Source of the DNA: a bacterium
GTDB taxonomy: Bacteria > BMS3Abin14
Assembly: GCA_029210545.1 (NCBI GenBank)
Contig: JARGFV010000071.1
Location: 1 to 13,483, forward strand
Direction: 5' to 3'
DNA: 13,483 nucleotides
Shown: positions 8,123 through 13,258 of the stretch, in pieces
Position numbering within the stretch: the stretch's first letter is position 1
How the letters are laid out: each line of letters starts with the position of its first letter
Translations under genes and position numbers: made by a program
The notes under the pieces: generated by a model
The model's input: only the letters and a program-made list of their open reading frames with translations
What the model was told of the DNA's origin: nothing
Databases searched by the model: none

Positions 8123-8880
8123 TGAGCGATCACAAGACGATGACCCTGAAGCTGATCGTCTGGCGACAGAAGGGGCCCGACAAACCTGGCCGCTTCGAGA
8201 CCTACCTTGCCAAGGGGATCACGGAACACCACTCGTTCCTCGAGATGCTCGACGTTGTCAACGAGGACATCATCAAGGAGGGCCAGGAGCCCATCGTATT
8301 TGACCACGACTGCCGGGAGGGGATCTGCGGCGTCTGTTCCCAGGTCATCAACGGCCTGCCACACGGTGGACAGGAGCGAACCACGGTCTGCCAGCTTCAC
8401 ATGCGCAAGTTCAAGGATAATGACACCATCTATATCGAGCCGTGGCGGGCCAGGGCGTTCCCCATTCTCAAGGATCTCATCGTGGACCGCAGTGCCCTGG
8501 ACAAGATCATAACCGCCGGTGGATTCACCTCGGTTAGAACGGGCGCAGCTGCTGACGGCAACTCCACCCTGGTATCCAAGGAATCTGCCGATTACGCCAT
8601 GGACGCCGCCGAGTGCATCGGCTGCGGGGCCTGCGTGGCCGCGTGCCCCAACGGGGCAGCCATGCTGTTCACCGGCGCCAAGGTGTCCCAGTTCGCTGCT
8701 CTGCCCCAGGGGCAGGTGGAGGCGAAAGAGCGGGTCAACAACATGCTCGAGTCCATGCAGAAGTGCGGGTTCGGCAACTGCACCAACCACTACGAGTGCC
8801 AGGCTGCGTGCCCCAAGGGGATCGACGTCAAGTTCATCGCCCGCCTCAACCGGGAATACATCAAAGCCCTCGTGTCCTGA
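8122..8880 (+). CDS. sdhB: Succinate dehydrogenase/fumarate reductase iron-sulfur subunit
   Basis: Carries electrons from FAD through three clusters to the b hemes of SdhC. In the 252-residue product the [2Fe-2S] ligands are C64, C69, C72 (CREGICGVC) and C90. The C-terminal domain holds C165-x2-C168-x2-C171-x3-C175-P and a second set C215, C220, C226, C230, giving the [4Fe-4S] and [3Fe-4S] clusters; which cysteine serves which cluster is inferred from the family. TAAGGAG (8106-8112) precedes the ATG by 9 nt, and the start overlaps the sdhA stop. It is last in sdhCAB, with a hairpin about 115 bases downstream. Confidence 0.95.
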   Translation: MSDHKTMTLKLIVWRQKGPDKPGRFETYLAKGITEHHSFLEMLDVVNEDIIKEGQEPIVFDHDCREGICGVCSQVINGLPHGGQERTTVCQLHMRKFKDNDTIYIEPWRARAFPILKDLIVDRSALDKIITAGGFTSVRTGAAADGNSTLVSKESADYAMDAAECIGCGACVAACPNGAAMLFTGAKVSQFAALPQGQVEAKERVNNMLESMQKCGFGNCTNHYECQAACPKGIDVKFIARLNREYIKALVS

Positions 8881-8993
8881 TCGAAAGGTCGGCATCTTCG
8901 CAAAAAGCCTCTTTGAGCCATTTTGCGGGGCGATTATATCGTTGGCCTGGGAAGATCTTCGATCCAGGAGAAGACTGATCGCAAGGGAAACTG

Positions 8994-9041
8994 CTGTCGG
9001 CAGTGCGTCGGAAACCTCGACATGCTGCCGACAGTTCGTTT
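8994..9041 (+). terminator. Long hairpin downstream of sdhCAB, probable terminator
   Basis: CTGTCGGCAG (8994-9003) and CTGCCGACAG (9025-9034) form a perfect 10-bp stem, extended inward by G-T pairs and an inner GTCG/CGAC stem. TTCGTTT follows. The U tract is interrupted, so termination strength is uncertain. The rest of 8881-9110 shows no gene; an imperfect palindrome around GAAGATCTTC (8951-8960) lies between CCTGG and CCAGG. Confidence 0.55.
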
Positions 9042-9066
9042 AAAACCAATTGCGGATTTCGGGTCC

Positions 9067-9094
9067 TTGCTTTATCTGCCAAAACAGTTATTTT
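9067..9094 (+). promoter_or_regulatory. Possible weak promoter of the ankyrin gene
   Basis: TTGCTT (9067-9072) and TATTTT (9089-9094) are separated by 16 bases, upstream of a strong AGGAGG (9115-9120). Both boxes match the consensus only partly. The location after the sdhCAB hairpin is sensible. Confidence 0.3.
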
Positions 9095-9129
9095 ATCCGT
9101 AATGAAGGATAAACAGGAGGTTCCAATGC

Positions 9130-9855
9130 ATGCTTAGAAAAGTAATATTGAATCTGTTGGTTGTGGCCCTTGCCGTAGCGCTCAGCACTCCCGCCATGGC
9201 CGGTTACGAGATCTTCACTGCCGCCAACAGGGGTGACGTCGATATGATGGCCGCCCTGATCAGAAAGGATCCCTCCGTTGCCAACAGCAGGAGCAGCGGT
9301 GGATTCACCCCCCTGCACCTTGCGGCCATCAACGGTCATGCAAAGGCGGTGGACCTGCTCATCAAAAACGGCGCCGACGTCAATGCCAGGAACCTGGACG
9401 GGGCAACCCCTCTTATAAAAGCCGTCCAGGGGCGGCACCACGAAGTGGTGGAGTCCCTGGTCAAGGCCGGAGCCGACGTCAATATCCAGGACGATGCCGG
9501 CAACAACGCCCTGTTTTTGGCTGAAATGGAGACGAACAAGGTTATCGCACGGCTCCTGATCAAACACGCCGATGTCAACCTCAGGACGGCGGGGGGAGCT
9601 TCCTCCTTGCACATGGCGGCCGCGCGGGATGAGGATGATGTGAAGATCCTTCTGGACAAGGGCGCCGAGATCAACGCCCAGGACAACCGCGGCTGGACGC
9701 CCCTTCATTCGGCTGTCTCCAACGGCCAGGTCAATGTGGTGCGGATACTCCTGGAAAAGGGCGCCGATCCAACCCTGAAGAACAAGCGGGATGAGACCGC
9801 CCGTGATGTCGCCGAAAAAAAGGGGTTTGAGGAGATAGGGAACCTTTTTGACTGA
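9130..9855 (+). CDS. Exported ankyrin-repeat protein
   Basis: Ankyrin repeats are protein-binding scaffolds, so no catalytic role is expected. The 241-residue product starts with a clear signal peptide: a basic MLRK, a hydrophobic stretch to about residue 18, and STPAMA before a likely cleavage at 24/25. That places it in the periplasm. The rest is about six to seven ankyrin repeats, with TPLHLAA, TPLIKAV, SSLHMAA and TPLHSAV starts and GADVNARN-type turns, ending in a short DVAEKKGFEEIGNLFD cap. I chose ATG 9130 because the ATG at 9126 opens only a three-codon frame (ATG CAT GCT TAG). A rubrerythrin gene follows after 102 bases containing a repeat array. Periplasmic ankyrin proteins next to peroxide-defence genes have a precedent in Pseudomonas ankB beside katB; a similar role here is a guess. 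Confidence 0.88.
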   Translation: MLRKVILNLLVVALAVALSTPAMAGYEIFTAANRGDVDMMAALIRKDPSVANSRSSGGFTPLHLAAINGHAKAVDLLIKNGADVNARNLDGATPLIKAVQGRHHEVVESLVKAGADVNIQDDAGNNALFLAEMETNKVIARLLIKHADVNLRTAGGASSLHMAAARDEDDVKILLDKGAEINAQDNRGWTPLHSAVSNGQVNVVRILLEKGADPTLKNKRDETARDVAEKKGFEEIGNLFD

Positions 9856-9861
9856 AAAGCG

Positions 9862-9938
9862 GTGAAAGGTGAAGCGTGAATCGTGAAGCGTGAATCGTGA
9901 ATCGTGAAGCGTGAATCGTAAAGAGTGAAACGTGACCG
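9862..9938 (+). repeat. Tandem array of 7-nt repeats (GTGAAKC)
   Basis: Eleven consecutive heptads run from 9862: GTGAAAG, GTGAAGC, GTGAATC, GTGAAGC, GTGAATC, GTGAATC, GTGAAGC, GTGAATC, GTAAAGA, GTGAAAC, GTGACCG. The central units are only GTGAAGC and GTGAATC; the ends are degenerate. It fills almost the whole gap between the ankyrin gene and rubrerythrin and stops just before the ribosome-binding site. Confidence 0.9.
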
Positions 9939-9957
9939 AAGAAGGAGGAAATATCCA

Positions 9958-10452
9958 ATGACCAAAACCGCAAATAACCTTGCAGAAGCTTTCGCCGGCG
10001 AGTCCCAGGCCAACCGGAAATACCTCGCCTTTGCCAAAAAAGCAGACCAGGAAGGGCTGACCCAGGTGGCCAGGCTCTTCAGGGCCGCGGCGGCTGCGGA
10101 AACGGTCCACGCCCATGCCCACCTCAGGGTCCTCGGGGGGATCAGGAGCACCGAAGAAAACCTCAGGGAGGCCATCGGGGGCGAGACCCACGAGTTCACC
10201 GCCATGTATCCGCAAATGATCGAGGGTGCCATCGAAGAAGGCAACAAGGGCGCCCGGATGAGCTTCGAGTTCGCCAACGCGGTGGAAAAGATCCACGCCG
10301 AGCTGTACCAGAAAGCGCTGGAGGCGATGGGAGACCTTGCCGGGACCGACTACTATGTCTGTGACGTGTGTGGAAACACGGTTGAGGGGGAAGCGCCCGA
10401 CAAGTGCCCCATCTGCGGGGTTGATAAAAGTCATTTTATGAAGATCGACTAG
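9958..10452 (+). CDS. rbr: Rubrerythrin
   Basis: Cytoplasmic non-heme diiron peroxidase that reduces hydrogen peroxide in anaerobes, taking electrons through its rubredoxin-like domain. The 164-residue product has a ferritin-like four-helix domain at about 1-128. Probable diiron ligands are E15 (GESQANRKY), E48-x2-H51, E76 or E79 (GETHEF), one or more of E89/E93/E94 and E110-x2-H113. A C-terminal rubredoxin domain follows with C135-x2-C138 and C150-x2-C153. The ligand set is inferred from Desulfovibrio rubrerythrin. ATG 9958 has GGAGGAA (9943-9949) in front. The length is somewhat below the ~190 of the classical protein, as in the common shorter class. Its stop codon lies inside the shared terminator with the convergent J-domain gene. 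Confidence 0.95.
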   Translation: MTKTANNLAEAFAGESQANRKYLAFAKKADQEGLTQVARLFRAAAAAETVHAHAHLRVLGGIRSTEENLREAIGGETHEFTAMYPQMIEGAIEEGNKGARMSFEFANAVEKIHAELYQKALEAMGDLAGTDYYVCDVCGNTVEGEAPDKCPICGVDKSHFMKID

Positions 10453-10524
10453 GAAAATTCCAAACGGAATAATAAATAGCCCGGGTATTCAACCGGGCTG
10501 TTTTCGTTTGGAATTTTCCTAGTC
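10447..10524. terminator. Bidirectional terminator with nested perfect stems
   Basis: The outer arms 10447-10466 and 10505-10524 are perfect 20-nt reverse complements. Inside, AGCCCGG (10478-10484) pairs with CCGGGCT (10493-10499) around an 8-nt loop. On the plus strand GTTTTCGTTT follows the inner stem; on the minus strand ATTTATTATT does. Both arms begin with GACTAG in the sense of their own gene: the last codon and stop of rubrerythrin on the plus strand and of the J-domain gene on the minus strand. Confidence 0.9.
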
Positions 10525-11349
10525 CAGCCTAAACCCTGAACCCTGAACCCAAATCCCCCTCTCAACCCTCCGGTTGTGTTTCTTCAACAGTCCCACCAGG
10601 TACTGGATCTCCTCGTCCTCGAGGATTCCGATCTCCTGGAAATATTCACCGATAGGCCGCTGCATCCACTTCTGGAAACCCATCACAGCACTGAACTGGA
10701 ACCGGGAAAGGTATCCGTGGCGCAGGGCGGCTTCACCGATGCGCTCCCCCGGGGTCCGGAAATCGATGATTTGCCGGATCTCCTCGTCGGTTAGATAGTC
10801 CCACATCTTCGCGATCCTGCCGAATGGAGGGCGTTGTCTGCGCTGCCAGGTGATGGCCGAAATGAGAGTCTGCCAGGATACGAGGCCGGCGTAGTAGAGG
10901 AACTGGCCGAAGAGGAGGCGGCTCGCGGGGATATCGGCCTCCCAGTAATGGTCTGAGGGGCTGGCACCCTTTTTGGAATGTTCTTCGGTATCGGGCTCCT
11001 GATGATGGGTCCCGGCACAGTGTCCGGGGCCTGGTGGGGGAGGGTCGGCCGGCTGTGTAGACCACTCCTGGTGGGTGATCATCGTCAGGGGGATCTGACC
11101 GGCGGTGAGAAGCTCCCGAAGGGTTTCGTAGGCCAGTTTGACATCCCTGAACCGTTCGTTGAGGTCCACCGGATCCCGGCCCAGCAGGTTGGCCCTGTCG
11201 GGGTGCAGTTCCATGGCCCGACGTCGAAAAGTGCTCTTGAGCTCGTCGAGCTGGAGTGATTCGAGGAGGGCAGGAGGCTGGTGCTGCTCGCCGTAAAGAA
11301 GGCGAAGGGCGTAGTTGATCTTCCGTGATGTCCGCGCGGCAACCTGCAT
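10519..11349 (-). CDS. J-domain protein with duplicated C-terminal module
   Basis: The 276-residue product has an N-terminal J-domain-like region (about 10-83) with the HPD motif at 49-51, the signature by which J proteins stimulate DnaK-type Hsp70 ATPases. A linker at about 95-135 is rich in P, H, D and E and looks disordered. The C-terminal part has two copies of one module, about 145-197 and 203-256. They share G-Q/E, a short helix, G-L/Y, a Q about 10 residues on, RP-x-G, and L-x-DEEI. The modules resemble the MshEN/GspE N-terminal type, but that is from memory. The last ten residues (IWVQGSGFRLD region) are read from a heptad repeat. The SD AGGAGG (plus-strand 11354-11359) is 4 nt before ATG. 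A cytoplasmic co-chaperone or adaptor is the best guess; the client is unknown. Confidence 0.82.
   Translation of the reverse strand: MQVAARTSRKINYALRLLYGEQHQPPALLESLQLDELKSTFRRRAMELHPDRANLLGRDPVDLNERFRDVKLAYETLRELLTAGQIPLTMITHQEWSTQPADPPPPGPGHCAGTHHQEPDTEEHSKKGASPSDHYWEADIPASRLLFGQFLYYAGLVSWQTLISAITWQRRQRPPFGRIAKMWDYLTDEEIRQIIDFRTPGERIGEAALRHGYLSRFQFSAVMGFQKWMQRPIGEYFQEIGILEDEEIQYLVGLLKKHNRRVERGIWVQGSGFRLD
10531..10558 (-). repeat. Heptad repeat inside the 3' end of the J-domain gene
   Basis: On the plus strand the units are AAACCCT, GAACCCT, GAACCCA, AATCCCC, so on the coding strand the unit is AGGGTTC. It encodes most of the C-terminal WVQGSGFRL. A short tandem repeat has therefore become, or replaced, the natural C-terminus. 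Confidence 0.7.
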
Positions 11350-11392
11350 GAACCCTCCTGCAAACCGTTAACTGCAACTTGACACTAATGGT

Positions 11393-11421
11393 ATTTTGAT
11401 AGGATTGGCAAGATTTGTCAA
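11393..11421 (-). promoter_or_regulatory. Sigma70-type promoter of the J-domain gene
   Basis: Read on the minus strand: TTGACA (plus 11416-11421) and CAAAAT (plus 11393-11398), spaced by 17 bases. The -35 is perfect, the -10 matches 4/6. The transcript would start near 11386, about 37 bases before the ATG at 11349, which supports this gene as its own unit. Confidence 0.55.
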
Positions 11422-11726
11422 GGGGTTAGGGGGGACCCGAAATCCGAGATTGGTTTTGGCCGGCCTCCGGTCGGGGTGTCTGAGGGGTCTGTTTTTGACC
11501 GCCGGTCCTGGTACCTGGACTTTTCGGTATCGACGCCACCCGCCGGCCCCGAAGTCCCGACCAAACGGGCCTTCCTCGCGGATTTCGGGTATTGTTCCCC
11601 CCTGCCTGCGGCAGACAGGCTCAGGAACACGTAACCCGCTGTTTTCAGAACCGTCCGCTATGCCACCATGGACACGATGCGGATCCTCCGGCGGATCATC
11701 TGGAACAATCCATAATGTCAAGGATG
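11422..11726. other. Gene-free stretch with one hairpin element
   Basis: Open frames exist on both strands but none resembles a protein family, has a ribosome-binding site or shows codon use like the neighbours. The visible structure is a two-tier hairpin: GTTCC (11594-11598) with GGAAC (11624-11628), enclosing CCTGCCTG (11601-11608) with CAGACAGG (11612-11619) and a CGG loop. No T tract follows, so it looks like a REP-type palindromic element and not a terminator. No other feature is seen here. Confidence 0.45.
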
Positions 11727-11818
11727 ATCTCAAATCTCACATCTCAAACCTCAGAAAACTGCCGCAATTATTGATTGGAACACGGAATTGTTTTGATGTG
11801 AGATGTGAGATCTGAGAT
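11727..11818. repeat. Inverted array of 7-nt repeats upstream of the uracil-DNA glycosylase
   Basis: The left arm (11727-11748) is read from heptads GATCTCA, AATCTCA, CATCTCA, with AACCTCA following. The right arm (11797-11818) is read from TGTGAGA, TGTGAGA, TCTGAGA. The 22-nt arms are reverse complements with two mismatches, around a 48-nt loop. So the array is a tandem repeat on each side and a hairpin as a whole, like the one at 87-146 but with a different unit. Confidence 0.85.
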
Positions 11819-11829
11819 TCAATAGATCG

Positions 11830-11858
11830 TGGACCGCTTCCCACATATATCCTATATT
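11830..11858 (+). promoter_or_regulatory. Possible promoter giving a near-leaderless glycosylase mRNA
   Basis: TGGACC (11830-11835, 4/6) and TATATT (11853-11858, 5/6) are spaced by 17 bases. Transcription would begin at about 11864-11866, where the ATG at 11865 lies. That matches the absence of a ribosome-binding site in front of this ATG and argues against the upstream GTG at 11829, which would fall before the start of the transcript. Confidence 0.4.
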
Positions 11859-11864
11859 GTCAGA

Positions 11865-12596
11865 ATGCCAACCAACGATCTTATCAATATTGCTACCACT
11901 TTGAGCGACCAACTCAGGGATCTCGATCTCAGTCCACCGATCAGTTACGTCTACGATCCAACCGACCATGCCCGGGAACCCCTGTCCCGATATTTCCAAA
12001 AGTACGGGAACACACCCAGGAAGGTTGTCCTTGTGGGGATGAACCCCGGTCCGTGGGGGATGCTCCAGACGGGCGTGCCCTTCGGGGAGGTCAGCTTCGT
12101 GCGGGAGTGGATGGGGATCGATGGAAAGGTCGGACAGCCTGAAACGGTTCATCCAAAACGGCCCATACACGGGTTTTCCTGTACGCGAAGCGAGGTCAGC
12201 GGCAAAAGACTCTGGGGGTGGGCCCGGGACCGTTTCCAGACAGCGGACCTGTTTTTCAGGCAGTTCATGGTCGTCAACTACTGTCCCCTGGCTTTCTTCG
12301 ACGAGGGGGGAAAGAACGTCACACCCGACAAACTGAAAAAGGCCGACAAGGAGCGGCTGTTCCGACTGTGCGATGGAGCGACGAAGCGAACGATCGAACT
12401 GCTGAAACCGGAGTTCGTTATCGGGATCGGAAAGTTTGCCTACGACCGATGCACTGCTGCCCTGGATGGGATGGACGTGAAGGTGGGGAGGGTGACCCAT
12501 CCGAGCCCGGCTAATCCGGCAGCTAATAGAGGCTGGGAAGCTATTATTGAAAAGGAACTACAGGAAATGGGGATACAGCTTCCCAGCCGCGATTAG
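11865..12596 (+). CDS. SMUG1-type (family 3) uracil-DNA glycosylase
   Basis: Base-excision repair enzyme that removes uracil, and in this family related damaged bases such as 5-hydroxymethyluracil or xanthine, from DNA. The 243-residue product shows the SMUG1 signatures: VGMNPGPWGMLQTGVPFGEVSFVREW near the start, HPKRP, SEVSG, VNYCPLAFF and THPSPANPAANRGWEA. By analogy with human SMUG1, the catalytic residues are the N of MNPGP and the H of HPSP. The HPSP-NP-AN-GWEA loop is nearly identical to the animal protein as I remember it. The frame extends upstream to GTG 11829 (255 residues), but the first 12 residues do not look conserved and a promoter appears to overlap them, so I prefer ATG 11865. 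Bacterial SMUG1 is known from Geobacter metallireducens. Isolated gene, repeats on both sides. Confidence 0.92.
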   Translation: MPTNDLINIATTLSDQLRDLDLSPPISYVYDPTDHAREPLSRYFQKYGNTPRKVVLVGMNPGPWGMLQTGVPFGEVSFVREWMGIDGKVGQPETVHPKRPIHGFSCTRSEVSGKRLWGWARDRFQTADLFFRQFMVVNYCPLAFFDEGGKNVTPDKLKKADKERLFRLCDGATKRTIELLKPEFVIGIGKFAYDRCTAALDGMDVKVGRVTHPSPANPAANRGWEAIIEKELQEMGIQLPSRD

Positions 12597-12604
12597 CTGC
12601 TCAT

Positions 12605-12741
12605 GACGCGGGGACGCGGGGACGCGGGGACGCGGGTACAGAGACACGGGGCCATGGTGTCGCGGGAGGGGGAGCATGGGAGCGTGGGTGCATGGGCGAC
12701 TGAGCGACCGAGCGAGAGGGATAAATAGACGCGGGGACGCG
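12605..12741 (+). repeat. 8-nt tandem repeat tract
   Basis: Four perfect copies of GACGCGGG (12605-12636) are followed by degenerate octads. GAGCATGG, GAGCGTGG, GTGCATGG, GCGACTGA, GCGACCGA, GCGAGAGG run at 12672-12719, and GACGCGGG plus GACGCG return at 12728-12741. The 8-nt period is clear at both ends and partly lost between about 12637 and 12671. It begins just after the glycosylase stop codon. Frames through it are low-complexity and not credible genes. Confidence 0.85.
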
Positions 12742-12800
12742 CCTTCGCTGAAGCTTCCGCCGTCGCCTTCGGCTATGGCGTGACAAGACGACGTGACAAG

Positions 12801-12942
12801 CTGTGGTGAATGCTTTACCGGGACTTGACGGCGCACGCCAGAGCCTCCACCCTATGGTTATCCGCCCTTCTCTGTGATCTCTGTGAACTCTGTGGTGAAA
12901 TCACGGGCATTGACGGCGTACGCCCGAGCCTTACCACAGGTT
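12801..12942 (+). repeat. Imperfect ~55-nt direct repeat with a 9-nt tandem in between
   Basis: CTGTGGTGAA occurs at 12801-12810 and 12890-12899. About 15 bases after each lies TTGACGGCGYACGCCMGAGCC (12825 and 12910 onward), then ACC and GGTTA. The two copies are 85-89 bases apart. Between them TCTGTGATC, TCTGTGAAC, TCTGTGGTG (12871-12897) forms a 9-nt tandem. Before this, 12742-12790 holds CGCCTTCGCTGAAGC and CGCCTTCGGCTATGGCG, palindrome-like blocks. No gene is seen. Confidence 0.65.
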
Positions 12943-12979
12943 AAAGACTTCCTCCGCCTTTCTCCGTCTGCCCTGCCTG

Positions 12980-13030
12980 CCTTGAGCTTGTCGAAAGGAG
13001 CATGTCGCCTGTCCCGAGCCTGTCGAGGGG
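12980..13030 (+). repeat. Paired GAGCYTGTCGA repeat
   Basis: CTTGAGCTTGTCGAAAGG (12981-12998) and CCCGAGCCTGTCGAGGGG (13013-13030) share the pattern YYGAGCYTGTCGARRGG and are imperfectly self-complementary. Each could fold into a short hairpin. They look like dispersed palindromic elements. A further small hairpin, CTGGG(G)TG with CACCCAG, is at 13065-13083. Confidence 0.5.
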
Positions 13031-13125
13031 AAGGGTGACTCCGTAGTGATTCAGCTTTGAGGATCTGGGGTGATACCACCCAGGTACGCATAAACCGGAT
13101 GAACCGAAAATTGAGATACCATCTA

Positions 13126-13198
13126 ATTCAGTTCAGAGCAGGTAAATTCACGGCAAGTGGAACTTTTTCTGGTGACAGAACTGAATATGGACTATAAT
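13126..13198 (+). promoter_or_regulatory. Promoter and likely operator of the antitoxin gene
   Basis: A perfect -10 box TATAAT is at 13193-13198. GTGACA at 13172-13177 is a 5/6 -35 match with a short 15-base spacer. ATTCAGTTC (13126-13134) and GAACTGAAT (13178-13186) are exact reverse complements; the second copy lies between the -35 and -10. Phd/YefM antitoxins repress their own promoter by binding palindromes, so this pair is a candidate operator. A weaker pair, CCTGTC (13203-13208) and GACAGG (13242-13247), lies downstream. Confidence 0.45.
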
Positions 13199-13258
13199 TG
13201 GTCCTGTCAGCAGCGTGCCGCGAAATCTCGTCAGGCCCGCGGACAGGGAGGAACTTAA

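Noticed and set aside
9862-9938. Heptad array as a CRISPR array
   Set aside because: Units are 7 nt and contiguous without unique spacers, and no cas genes are present.
9088-10434. A 448-residue minus-strand frame across the ankyrin gene, heptad array and rubrerythrin
   Set aside because: It includes a low-complexity stretch read from the heptads and is antisense to two well-supported genes.
11594-11628. Two-tier hairpin as a transcription terminator
   Set aside because: No T tract follows on either strand, and no gene ends close to it.
11396-11815. A 139-codon plus-strand open frame between the J-domain and glycosylase genes
   Set aside because: No ribosome-binding site, no family resemblance, and its 3' part runs into the inverted heptad array.
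12558-13091. Minus-strand open frames in the repeat-rich gap
   Set aside because: Their translations are dominated by repeat-derived R, P and S runs and repeats such as VPASPRP. They reflect the 8-nt and palindromic repeats.
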